Shown: positions 35,238-44,802 of the stretch, piece by piece
Layout: every line of letters starts with the position of its first letter
How positions within the stretch are numbered: position 1 is the stretch's first letter
Assembly (NCBI GenBank): GCA_037179385.1
Contig: CM074195.1
Span: forward strand, 14,359,887-14,423,886
From: Holothuria scabra
Taxonomy: Eukaryota > Echinodermata > Holothuroidea > Aspidochirotida > Holothuriidae
DNA: 64,000 nt
Direction: 5' to 3'
Program-made: the position numbers and the translations under genes
Notes under the pieces: generated by a model
Told to the model about the DNA's origin: nothing
Databases searched by the model: none
The model's input: only the letters and a program-made list of their open reading frames with translations

Positions 35238-36773
35238 TTACTGAAACAATCGCTGAACAAACTTATGAGGACCACCTGTGATTGGGACACGTGCATCTAA
35301 TAAGTGATCTAAAATGTCAGTGGTGTCCGCATATTGATGAGCATTCCACCAAAATTTATAGGGCTGAGCATCAGGGAGTGTTCCCATAAATCGCATACTC
35401 AGCAAAATTTGTAAATTTCCACCATGAAAACGTGCACGGCAAACTTCCATCGTGCTATGAGGGGCATGTGCAAGACGTCGAAATTGAAACTTGATTTGGT
35501 GGTCATTTAAAGGCACTATAGCAGCTAAATTATGATTGGGCTTAACGTGGTGCAGGCACAGGGAGACATCAATGGGATCTGCATGATAAATGGCAAAAAT
35601 ATCTTTGCTTGTGACGGAAGGCAAAACATTTCCTGTTTCATCTTGGAATCGAATATGATGAGAATCGTCATTTACACTCATATGCACATTTTCATTGCAT
35701 GCCGCTTTAAGTTTGTCAACACTTGTAATGGGTTTACTGTGATTTGATGCTCGTACAAAACATGGTTTGAGCCTGTTAAAGTTAAATACGTCTTGCAAAA
35801 CATCACCTTGTAATGTCTGCAGAAGGTAGTGAGTGCGATCAAGAATTCCGTGTATGACAAGCGGTCCAACCCATTCTGCAACAATCTTACGAGAAATGGC
35901 AGTAAGTGACGAGCTCGTTGGCTTGTACAAGTAGACGAGCTGTCCCACTGAATAGATGGGGCTCTTTTCAAGCTTATTTGTGATCTTAGAATTTTGCTTA
36001 TCCTGATTATGCTTTTGAAGTGTTAGCATCGTTTGCGACAAGTGATCAAACCTTTTCTTCAAAAGATCAACATACTCACTGTACGAGTGAGAAAGATCTT
36101 CCATGGGGTTAAAGGTTAAATTAGTGAGATCACGTGGTTTGCGACCATAGACTAACTCAAAAGGGCTGTGGTCACCCAAATGGGGGGAGGAAAATGCGTT
36201 GTACGCATAGGTCGTAGTAGGAATATATCGCACCCAATCAGTGCCAAATTGGTTAAAGTTGACCGTTAAAAAATTGGAAAGTGTCTGTATATGCCTTTCA
36301 ACTTGGAGGCTACCATGATTACAGACCCTCATGACTTTTCTGTCTATATTTAGTGCAGAACACAATAATTCCACTAATTTCCCGGTGAGAGACCTATCCG
36401 CTTCTGTTATAAGCGTAGAAGGAGGACCAAAAAGAGTAATAATTTTTTGTAAGATCGCCTCACAAATGGTTGGAGCATCAAGTGTTTTTAAAGGAACACA
36501 AATAACAAATCTGGTAATTTCGTCACATGCAACCATTAAATGTTTATACCCTGCATTGGATGTAGGCATGGTTTTGAAATCCAAACTAATCTTATCAAAA
36601 GGACAATATGAATCTGGTACTCTTGCATGAAATTGTCTGATTTTATCCTGCTTAGGTTTAAATTGTTGACATTTAAGGCAAGCTTTAACATAATTGCTGA
36701 CAACTTGAAACATGTTTCTCATGAAGAAGTGTTGTCTTATGGTGAGATAGTTCTCATAACACCTTGATGACAA
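35238..36773 (-). pseudogene. Gypsy integrase core and C-terminal part
   Basis: Integrase inserts the cDNA into the host genome. The frame opens with the second half of the zinc domain (CLKCQQF near residue 32), then the RNase H-fold core with the first acidic residue in ISLDFKTMP (D65), LITEADRSLTG near 121-131, and the final glutamate in QVERHIQTL (E159). The second catalytic aspartate position seems to read Glu (E124), with D126 close by, so activity is doubtful. A GPL/F-like C-terminal segment (EWVGPLVIHG, NFNRLKPCF) follows, then about 170 residues without known domain. It is out of frame with the zinc-domain segment upstream. Confidence 0.9.
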
Positions 36774-37249
36774 CTGAGAAGATCATCATGATATTTTGAA
36801 AGAATTTTTTCTATCATTGTGTCAGGAATAGCTAATTGCAGTACCACTCTAGACTTGTGCTTAGCATGCAAAGTCAACCTAAACAAAAGACCATCACACA
36901 TAATATATTGTTCAGCTCGGGTACGGATAGTACGAGCAGACTTAACATCTTGTGGCAAAATATCATACGCCAAAAAATCGTAGATTGGCTTAAAGAAGGG
37001 ACACGTTGCCTGTTGCATTTGCAATTGCTTTGCATCAAATGGTAAATCGTAATTTCGAATGATTTTACTTTGAATTTTGTGCATGACACGTTGTATATCT
37101 CTTTGATGCGGAATGTGTGAAGTCCGAAAATTCTTCACATCGGCAAAGAGGGGTTTACTCGGCGAAAGCAAATCAGTAGGGGGTGCCCTGTGGCGTTCTT
37201 GTGGCAAATCTACCAGACGTGGCTCTGGCTGGGCTTTTGGTGTGCTCAC
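36737..37249 (-). pseudogene. Gypsy integrase N-terminal segment (zinc-binding half)
   Basis: Contains the histidine pair of the H2C2 zinc domain in KYHDDLLSCHQGVMRT; the cysteine pair lies in the next frame (see 35238-36773). The frame break is around 36750-36773. Upstream it carries a poorly conserved linker of about 120 residues. No ATG is expected because the segment is part of a polyprotein. Confidence 0.85.
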
Positions 37250-38232
37250 CTTTGGACCTCATGATGGTACAGGTATAGGATGATGATGTAAGAGAGGCGG
37301 AGCTGGGAGAAGCGGTTGCTGCGGAGAGAGGGGGTCACCTGTTGGGGGGCTGAATTACCACGAAAAGCAGGTGGGGGCGGTGGGATTGGAGTGTTTTGCT
37401 GCTGTGACGTATCACTGCTCTGTGCAGGAGTATGCACATTCCCACTCGTGGCTGCAGGGGGTGGAGAAGTTTTCCTCCCAGGGAACAAATCTGGTACCCG
37501 AACACCTAAAGCTTTAGCTCTAGCTCTAGTCAAAACTGGAAGAGCGTTATCCTCAGAGTCATTTTCCAGGAATTCTGAGATCGCAGAAAAAACAAGAGGA
37601 AGTATCCTGTCGATTTCGGAGTCGCCATTCTGAGGCGCTCTAGAGAGGTAATCTGCTAAAGCAAGTTCAGAACCCTTCTTATAGCCAACCTTGAATGAAA
37701 ATTGTGACAACTTAAACAACAAATTTCTGAGTGGTGAGGTAGGGGGCTCACGTTTTGATGTGAGAATTTCAACAAGTGCAGCATGATCCACATATGCGTC
37801 AAATTCGATATTTTTGAGAAGGTGAACAAACCCATTAATATTAATGAGCAAACCAAATAATTCTAACTCTGTTACACTATATCGAGTACAAGCTTCTGGA
37901 AAAACCTTAGAGTAGTAACCTAAAAGATATTCTTTCCCATCAACAGTCTGAGTTAGGTACGAACCAGTGGCAATCCTTGATGTGTCACTGTAAAGAGTTA
38001 AACGACCTTCTCTCTTAGGCATATGAAGAACTGGTGGATTACACATTAAATTACGAATTGTGTCAAAGGCTTTCTGATGTTCCTCTGTCCACTGAAAGTG
38101 ACGTTTCTGCCTACTTAATTTGTGAATAGGTCTTAAATGTTCCTGTATTCGAGGAAAAAAGCTTGATACATAGTTTACTGCACCTACAAATCTGCGTGCT
38201 ACCTTTGAATTGTGTGGGACTGGCGTGTTGCG
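37246..38232 (-). pseudogene. Gypsy RT connection and RNase H
   Basis: RNase H degrades RNA in the RNA-DNA hybrid. The frame includes the thumb/connection (FVGAVNYVSSFFPRI, HFQWTEEHQKAF, upstream of 38046) and the RNase H-like fold (LTLYSDTSRIATGSYL, LLGYYSKVF, YSVTELELFGL, FDAYVDHAALVEIL, ALADYLSRAP). The catalytic set D...E...D...D is largely present. A proline-rich tail (TPIPPPPPAF) follows. Frame breaks occur at about 38232 and 37255. Confidence 0.9.
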
Positions 38233-38587
38233 AATCGCATTACATCTATTAGTGGCTGAATTGTAGCCTTTCTATCATTATGAACAGTTATGGTATGTCC
38301 CATATAGGTAACGGATGAACGAAATAAACTACACTTGCGTGGTGAAATCTTCAAACCATTAGCTATCAAAGCTTTAAAAATTGCTAACAAGTGTTTGGAA
38401 TGAGACGACTTGTCTTTGCTGTAAACAATAATGTCATCATGCATAGAAATACAAAACTGATCGGAATTTGGTACCTGTAAAAGTACTTCAGTCATCTTAG
38501 CGCTAAAGATACTCGGGCTAAGATTCAGTCCCTGTGGCAGACGCTTCTAAAAATAATGTCGGCCTCCACTGTAAGATGCAATGCCTG
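38199..38587 (-). pseudogene. Gypsy reverse transcriptase, palm C-terminal part
   Basis: Contains RLPQGLNLSPSIF (RT motif B) and the active-site motif, read here as ISMHDDIIVYS rather than the common YxDD/FxDD form; both aspartates are kept. LKISPRKCSLF (motif D/E region) follows. An in-frame TAG at 38547-38549 stands where this family has Trp or a similar residue just before RLPQG. It is in a different frame from the preceding RT segment (break near 38585). Confidence 0.88.
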
Positions 38588-39600
38588 TTACTTCTGAGCA
38601 TTTTTGCTCAAAGGAATACAGAAGAAGGCAGATTTCAAATCTAAAACACTCAAAATTGTGGCATCAGAGTTACCAATTGTGCGTAACGTCTCGTTCAAGA
38701 GTGGGATGGGGTGGTTAATTCTCTGAATCCTGCTATTCAAAAAACGGAAGTCAGTTACCACACGTTTCTCATTGGTGCCCTTTTTTGGAATCAAGAAAAC
38801 TGGAGACGTATAAGACTGGTTCCCAACTGCCAAGATTCCAAGATCTACCAATTTATCTAGTTCTCTTGAGACAATAAGTTTATCATCGGGAGATAATTTA
38901 TATGGCCTAATGAAAAAAGGCTCGTTATTGGTTAACGTTATATCTGCCTTAAAGTTCGGGCAACTGGAGAGTTCACCATATAAGGAGAAGACTTCCTTAT
39001 TTTTATCCAACATTTGGTAAAATTCGTCCCGTTCATTTGGATCTAAAACACTCTCCTGTAAAGAGACCTGTTGCCTAATGATTTCAGACTCTGTCAGTGA
39101 AGCTAAGGGATCATTTGAATTCAAACGTGGGTAACGTTGCAAGTTATAACGCCGTATATGGTCACGTTGCGAATATTCACTGGAATTATCACCTGAAAAT
39201 TGCGATGTTGTAGCATTAACATGCTCTAAAGACTGCCTAAAGAACTGCCGTTCTTCTAACCATTTACGATAACAATCCTCATGAAGTTCATGAGTTACTG
39301 ACACAATACCAAACAAGTCAAAAGAAGCCACAGTTTGCCTAGGTGACACAACAAATGGGCGTGTACCGTTATTTCTCAACATGAATCTAGTCCTACCTTT
39401 ATGCAGTTTTACCATCATTGAAGTAGGGCACATGTGTGCAATAAATGCAGCAGGCTAAAGAACTACGTCAGTGTTACGTAAGCAAGATGGCACACGACTT
39501 TGCAAATTAATATATTTACACTGACCTGGGTAAATAACAACTTTACTCGTAGGACGAAAACGTTGCACACCTGGCTTAATCTTAAAGGAATTGTTTGAAA
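38588..39600 (-). pseudogene. Gypsy reverse transcriptase, fingers and N-terminal palm
   Basis: Shows PYKLSPDDKLIVSRELDKL, SPVFLIPKKG, RVVTDFRFLNSRI, HPIPLLNETL and ILSVLDLKSAFFCIPL, which includes the first catalytic aspartate. The frame stays coding upstream to about 39600 but is interrupted by TAG at 39455-39457, eight codons before the ATG-like MCPTSMM. At about 38588 the frame ends and continues in another. Confidence 0.9.
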
Positions 39601-39603
39601 AAT

Positions 39604-39965
39604 CTAGAACTCCATTGGGTTGTTTAAGGTATCTGTTCCTAAGATTAGGTCTATACCTGTGAGGTTATCAGTGATGAAAGCATGTAACTGAATGCTATGA
39701 CCCTGAATATTTACAACGAATGTCAAAGTCTCGCGAGCAACCAAAAATTGACCATTTCCCAAGCGAAAAGACAATGACTTAATTTTACATGGCTTGAGAG
39801 ACGATAAGTAACGTGAATCCTTAACAGTAGAGGCAGATAAAATAGACCTTGTGGCACCAGAGTCAAACAACAATAAAATATTCTTTCCGTCTGTTAATTG
39901 TGCCTTTACAAAATTTTTGCGATCTAATTGAATAGTTGCTTCGGGCTCATTCCCTAGGTATGAAG
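39604..39965 (-). pseudogene. Gypsy aspartic protease
   Basis: The retropepsin cuts Gag-Pol. LLFDSGATRSIL carries the DSGA active site; downstream are VNIQGHSIQLHAFITD and GIDLILGTDTLNN, the usual LILGxD flap-side motif. The coding frame extends upstream to about 39965, where it meets a TAA. It ends at a TAG at 39604 and the following pol segment is one frame away. It is also one frame away from gag; the gag-pro shift could be natural, the pro-RT one is probably a lesion. Confidence 0.88.
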
Positions 39966-40051
39966 CAGTGTTACTAACATATTAGTTGCATTGAAATTTT
40001 GCACGTCCTCTTTTCCGGAATGCCTGTGAAGAGTACACTCACCGACATCCC

Positions 40052-41020
40052 CTATTGAAAATTTTGGGTATTGGGTGCAGACGGAACTGAACTGGTCATG
40101 TGCCTGTCAGTAGGCTGATAACAGTGAAAATGAGGGCCGTACTGCGCCCTTAAATGTTCCTTACGCAGGAAACAATTTGCGGCCTTGTGACCTGGGACAT
40201 TACAATAGAAACACAGCCCCTGAAATCCAAGTCTAGGCCTACTTTGGTGAAAATGCGCCCGTGGTTGTGGCGTACGAGGAAGACCCTGTCTTCTGCTATC
40301 TCTAGAATTGTAACGCTGACGAGGGGATTGATTATTTGCCTGCCTATCGGAAGTACGAGAGCGATTATTTAGCAGACCGTCTATTTTGTTACACAATTCT
40401 GCAATGCTTGCATTAGTCAACACATTGTCTGTCTGTGTAGACAAGGCCGTGTCATGAATACTAGCCACTTTAGTAGAAGAAGCGGGGCTAGAAGAAGAGG
40501 ACTTCTTCAAATCTAAATAGATCTGAGCTTTTTGCACAAGTGCGTTTATGTCTGCATTTTGGTCTGTCGACATTAACACGGCAGATTGGCAATCGCTAAG
40601 AAGAGCGGCTAAAAATTTATCACGCACCTGAAGTTCAGTATAGCCCAGAAGTAAAGCTAATTTTCTTATTGAGACTAAAAATTGTTCTGCAGTATTGCCC
40701 TCAATATATTTGAGTTCTGAAAATTGTCTGCTTAAGGCATGATGTGAGGAAGATTCACTAAATCGGGCAAGAAAAGAGGCTCTTAAATTTGGAAGATCTG
40801 GAAAAACCTTGCCCTCGATCCAAATACGTGCAGTACCTTGAAGAGTACGTTTGAAATGCGAAAGAACGGTCTGAAACTGGGCGTTATCGGCAGGAATATG
40901 CAAATCATGTGCCTCTAGATAATCTGAAAAGGCTAGAAAATGTGCTCTTGCCAAATTTGCATTAATTTTATCGCCCTCAAAACGGCTTGAGAGGAAGTCT
41001 GTACTACGCAGATTCGCCAT
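40052..41020 (-). CDS. Gypsy Gag (capsid and nucleocapsid)
   Basis: Gag packages the element RNA. The first ATG is at 41018-41020 (MANLRSTDFLSSRFEG), giving 322 residues without interruption. The capsid region (residues about 20-180) has the helical Ty3-like layout with TARIWIEG and SELKYIEGNTAEQFL. A CCHC zinc knuckle CFYCNVPGHKAANC lies at about 270-283, after an Arg/Gln-rich linker. This is the only open frame of the element that looks intact. Frames upstream of the ATG are open to 41068 but lack another ATG. Confidence 0.9.
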   Translation of the reverse strand: MANLRSTDFLSSRFEGDKINANLARAHFLAFSDYLEAHDLHIPADNAQFQTVLSHFKRTLQGTARIWIEGKVFPDLPNLRASFLARFSESSSHHALSRQFSELKYIEGNTAEQFLVSIRKLALLLGYTELQVRDKFLAALLSDCQSAVLMSTDQNADINALVQKAQIYLDLKKSSSSSPASSTKVASIHDTALSTQTDNVLTNASIAELCNKIDGLLNNRSRTSDRQANNQSPRQRYNSRDSRRQGLPRTPQPRAHFHQSRPRLGFQGLCFYCNVPGHKAANCFLRKEHLRAQYGPHFHCYQPTDRHMTSSVPSAPNTQNFQ

Positions 41021-41068
41021 GACAACAGGTATTCTAAATAGGCCTAAATACCAGCGGTTAGGTCCCAA

Positions 41069-41887
41069 CTGTCAATCTATGCATGGCTATTAAAACAATA
41101 ATGACCGAGTAGACAAGCCTAAGTTCGGCCCAACGGTAAAGCTCATGAATCAACAATGTCATAAAATGCAGACTTCGATAAAATCATACAAAAATGCACA
41201 CATATTATTAGGGAATGACACATGACAACATGAAATTTGAAATACAGACATGTTACTAAGTGATCGAGGCCTAGCCTAGCCTATGCCGTGCAGATAGAAG
41301 TAAACATACTTGGGGGGGGGGGGTTGTCTCGCACTCACCTGTTAATTATGAACAATAACAATCCTCTGGGTAGCGTTCGTCTTTGGCCGTGAGCTGAAGT
41401 AGGCGTTGTCGCTCCCAAAAGTAACCCGTCTACCGAAGACTGCTGATCGATGACTACATCAGGCTGTGTGGGCTAACGTGAGGTTCCAAAAAATGTAATG
41501 ACTGTTAGAGAAACCAACTATCCGAACGCGAAAATGGCTACGAAGATGACGATATCGCCAAGATCGAAAACAACACCTGTCCAAAAGTCAAATTCCAATC
41601 CAGGGAAACTGCATTAAGTCTGGAGTATATCCACAAACGTACAGGAGAATTGTAGCACTGCTGTCCAGCGGAAGGGATATGCGAACAGTGTAAAAACAAA
41701 GATGAACACGGGGACGTCTCGGCTGGAATTCTACAAAATAGGTGGAAATGTCCGCTCCTCAATCGGTATGAAAGTCAGGCGCTCCTTAATTAGGCTAGAT
41801 AAATATGGAGGTCCGCTCCTTAATTAGATTAGGGGCCTAATATTGAACTTAGGCCTGCTCCTTCGCCATGTTAGGTAAGTTGCCGGC
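41069..41887 (-). other. Gypsy leader with repeated GGAGCGGAC motif
   Basis: Untranslated leader between primer-binding site and gag. On the - strand GGAGCGGAC occurs at 41890-41898 (inside the primer site), 41811-41819 and 41750-41758, with a relaxed copy near 41780. A consensus-like 5' splice site CAG|GTGAGT sits at about 41338 on the - strand and a pyrimidine-rich acceptor near 41095, so a leader intron is conceivable. Confidence 0.5.
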
Positions 41888-41905
41888 GAGTCCGCTCCTC
41901 CACCA
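41888..41905 (-). other. Primer-binding site
   Basis: The - strand reads TGGTGGAGGAGCGGACTC directly after the 5' LTR CCAACA. It starts with TGG, complementary to the CCA end of a tRNA. I cannot name the tRNA with confidence. Confidence 0.75.
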
Positions 41906-42427
41906 TGTTGGATATTGCGTGGTACGGGATCGAGTTCCAGGCGGAAAAAAGATAGGAGAGTTCAGTTGATTTTAAAATATTTATTTGATGATTTTAGTTC
42001 CACAAAAAGATGATTAAGTTGAATTAATTATTCTGCCAGCCTAATACGATTCCTAAGATATGTGTATCCCTCTGCGTCTACGGCACGAGTGTCCAGCTCG
42101 CAGGCTCGGTCTTGTGAATCGTGCGAGCTCTGAACACATGCAGTCCCCCTGATTGGTCAAAAGTTATGACGCACCCATATAAATAATTATTATGATATAA
42201 ATGACCAATAAGGAGGCTGCAGGGGAGGAAATTGGCCACACCTCGAAAATATGGGTTACAGCGTGCACGTGGAGCTACGGTAATGTGATATGTCACGTCC
42301 ACTGGTAACACGTGACGGGAAACAGGAAGGGCCCTGGGAATCTAGAACAAAGGGAAGGAAGCGTTGCTCGTAAACAACAAGATGGCGTCTGGTAAAGGTC
42401 ATGGAGAGTGCACCATACTACATGACA
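41906..42427 (-). repeat. 5' LTR, 522 bp
   Basis: Same length and termini as the 3' LTR. On the - strand there is CCAAT in TTTGACCAATCAGGGG and AATAAA at 41980-41985. TATAAAT occurs twice but reads best on the + strand, so the position of the promoter is unclear. A YY1-like AAGATGGCG is present near 42380 on the + strand. Confidence 0.95.
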
Positions 42428-42780
42428 CTAGTATGAAATGGGAGTATGTTAAGTATGCTATCCGTAGGACCACTATTAAATACAGTAAATTGAAAGCAAT
42501 AGAAAGAAAGAAAAAGGAGCAGAACCTCTTACATGAAATTGCTCGTCTTGAACAAAGATGCTACTTTTTGAATTCAGAAAATGACACATATCTTTTGAGG
42601 CAAGCTAGAAACATTTTACAACACATTTATGACTACAAGTTGAAAGGAATAATAATTCGTTCGAGACCACGCTGGGTTGAAGAAGGGGAAAAGGCTACAA
42701 AATATTTTTGAAATCTGGAAAACCGACATAGTAGTTACAACGTAATTAGGAAATTAAAATCCAAAGATGATCATGTGACA
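42428..42780 (+). pseudogene. L1-like LINE ORF2, continuation after the Gypsy insertion
   Basis: Starts with CTAG (42428-42431) and continues the linker in the frame that ended at 33078: KWEYVKYAIRRTTIKYSK, then IIIRSRPRWVEEGEKATKYF, a hallmark stretch before the RT domain in L1-clade LINEs. A TGA at 42709-42711 follows KYF where family members have another residue plus NLE; NLENRHSSYNVIRKL continues in frame. The sequence stops being LINE-like at about 42780, so the RT domain and 3' end are missing. Confidence 0.85.
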
Positions 42781-42954
42781 TGAAAATGGCAAAATGGGAT
42801 ATTCAGTGTAAAAAGCATTAAAAACAAAGAAAACAGCCGCAATTTCCATTGAAATCTGCCAAAAATTGACCATTTTACAGGACAAAGGTCTGAAAAAGGG
42901 GAACAAAGCATTCCTTATTAATGCGAGGAAGAGATAGAACCTTTCCTGCCCCAA

Positions 42955-43500
42955 GTCTTGTTCTTCTTCTTTCTGGTACTTCAATGCGCCCAGACAAGGC
43001 ATTCGATGGAGGATAGTTGGTGTACAGGGCGGGTTATTGATGATGAAACCAGTTGTTTATTGCCCCCTTGAAGGTGGTCTCATTTTCCAGTTGGGCTATG
43101 TCCGAGAGTAGCTTGTTCCAACTGGATATGGTTCTAGGAAAGCAGGAATTGCCAAATGCACCAACACTACAGGGAATATTTTTAAAAGACTAAATTTGTC
43201 CTGGTGTTACTGGAATGGGAGACAAAAATATTCTGAGTAGGGATGGCCGATTTGATTTGTAAGATCTTGTGACAAGTGGAAAATTCGGTAATATCACGTC
43301 TACATTCAAGAGTGGGCCAATTTAGAGAAGACATGATGTGAGTGATACTTTCAGTTCTCTTGAAGCGTCCAGTGACAAAACTACCTGCCCTAGTTTGGAT
43401 ATTTTCGAGTTTTTTCCCTGTGGTGGTTTGAGGAGACCAAACTTGGGGGCGTACTCAAGTTGAGGACGCACATAAAGAAGTAGGAGGTCACTCTGGATCA
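42955..43500 (-). mobile_element. CR1/L2-like LINE, 3' end of RT frame and 3' UTR
   Basis: On the - strand the translation reads YVRPQLEYAP, then VWSPQTTTGKKLENIQTRAG and FKRTESITHIMSSLNWPTLE-CRRDI, the post-RT region of CR1/Jockey-type elements. It ends with RTISSWNKLLSDIAQLE and a stop near 43041. Small frame breaks occur near 43455 and 43180. The 3' UTR includes GAAGTACCAGAAAGAAGAAG, a GAA-rich tail typical of this group. Severely 5' truncated; inactive. Confidence 0.85.
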
Positions 43501-44254
43501 CAAATCTAGTGACTACACTTAACGATATCTTGAGAAATACATGTCCAATTTAAATGGAAGTTTCACCACCCTGTGTAGATTTGGTTCCTCTTCAGCTGTA
43601 AAATTACATTTTTGCTTTAACTTCACCTTTAAGGAAGTAAGATGGGGAGGTAGATAAGCTGATTCTTGAAACACGATTTGCTATTTGTCAGAGCGTGAAT
43701 AATGTGACCACTATGCATTTTTGCATTCCATATCAATCCTGTTATACAAATTGCATCGAGAGTCTGCATCGAGACAGCTCCCTGTAGGCTGGGGTTGTAG
43801 AACATGTCCACTGTATTTCCCCTCTTCTTATTTCAATATCAGTGTCTAAAATATCCCTCTTCTTTCCTTTTGTCACGTAAAAACGCCTTACTTACTATCA
43901 ATGTAGGAATGAGGATGTACACTGGCATGATTCATTTCATTCGGTTGGAAAAGAGTGCCAAATGCGGGAACAATTGCGGGGATAAACTCTTTGTGGCCAA
44001 AATGCATGATCTTTGAATTTGTTTTAAGAAGCGACAAGATGTTACACCCTGTAGCACCAATGGATTTGCTGCAATGTCGGACTACAATGCAACTTCAAAG
44101 CCCACATGGGTGTTTGCTTCTTCCATAAAATATATAATAACATATCATATAATAAGTTACATTCTCTGGGCCAGTCATCAGGTAGAAGACTCGCGTGTGA
44201 TTAGCAGATGGTTTTCATGGGGAATTGAAACTGTCTCGATGCAGTTAGTTGCTT
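43501..44254. other. No gene; MITE end at 43590-43632
   Basis: The end ATTTTTGCTTTAACTTCACC-TTTAAGG near 43600 is the inverse of the block at 7538. Remaining sequence is AT-rich with no recognised coding. Confidence 0.45.
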
Positions 44255-44410
44255 ATTAGAGATTTAACAACACACCAACACGAATGTGGTAAATTGTCTC
44301 AGTCAACTCGATAAAAAGTTTAGTTTAAATTTATTTTCCAATATGATTCAAGTTTAAATTTGGTTTCCATTTAGTCGCCTCCTACGACAGGCGGGGAATA
44401 CCGGAAATAC
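44255..44410 (+). repeat. SINE-like element, family 1
   Basis: Shows GATTTAACAACACACCAACA, ATGATTCAAGTTTAAATTTG, TTTAGTCGCCTCCTACGACA and GGCGGGGAATACC in the same order as the copies at 5525 and 10903. Confidence 0.65.
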
Positions 44411-44794
44411 ACGTATAGTCTGTTACTCGTGCAGGGCGAATTCTTATTCGTGGGGTCACGTGTTCCAAAGTTCCCCCCGGTAAACGTCAGTGTATCGTCA
44501 ATGTATAAGGTCTATAGCTTCCTCTTCTCAGCTCCTCAAAATATTGTGCTTAAGAAGACTTGCATCAATTGCATTTTTTACAAGTTTGGATGGACAAATT
44601 ATTCTTGTGCAACATCTAACTTAATTTTCTTTCTGGCAAAAACTTAGAAGTCAGGGTTAGCTAGATTGCCTTATTTTAAATAATCTATCATTCTGTGTCT
44701 ACAAATATTGGTTTTTAAAATATGAAGTGTTTGCTGAAATCAAACGCAATATTTTCCTTCAACTTAAGATCGTAAACTTGCATTGTTTGCTTTG
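44411..44794. other. No gene seen
   Basis: AT-rich sequence between a SINE and a hAT-type element; only short chance frames. Confidence 0.4.
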
Positions 44795-44802
44795 AACATT
44801 CC

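Larger units (their letters stand above)
33079..42427 (-). mobile_element. Ty3/Gypsy LTR retrotransposon, 9.35 kb, inserted in the LINE ORF2
   Basis: A complete structure read on the - strand: 5' LTR 41906-42427, primer-binding site, ~0.9-kb leader, gag, protease, reverse transcriptase, RNase H, integrase, polypurine tract, 3' LTR 33079-33600. RNase H before integrase and the CCHC-type gag place it with Ty3/Gypsy. The element is flanked by CTAG. A 583-bp hAT-type element sits between integrase and the 3' LTR. pol is split by several frameshifts and two stop codons, so this copy cannot make an intact Pol. No env-like gene was recognised. Confidence 0.95.
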
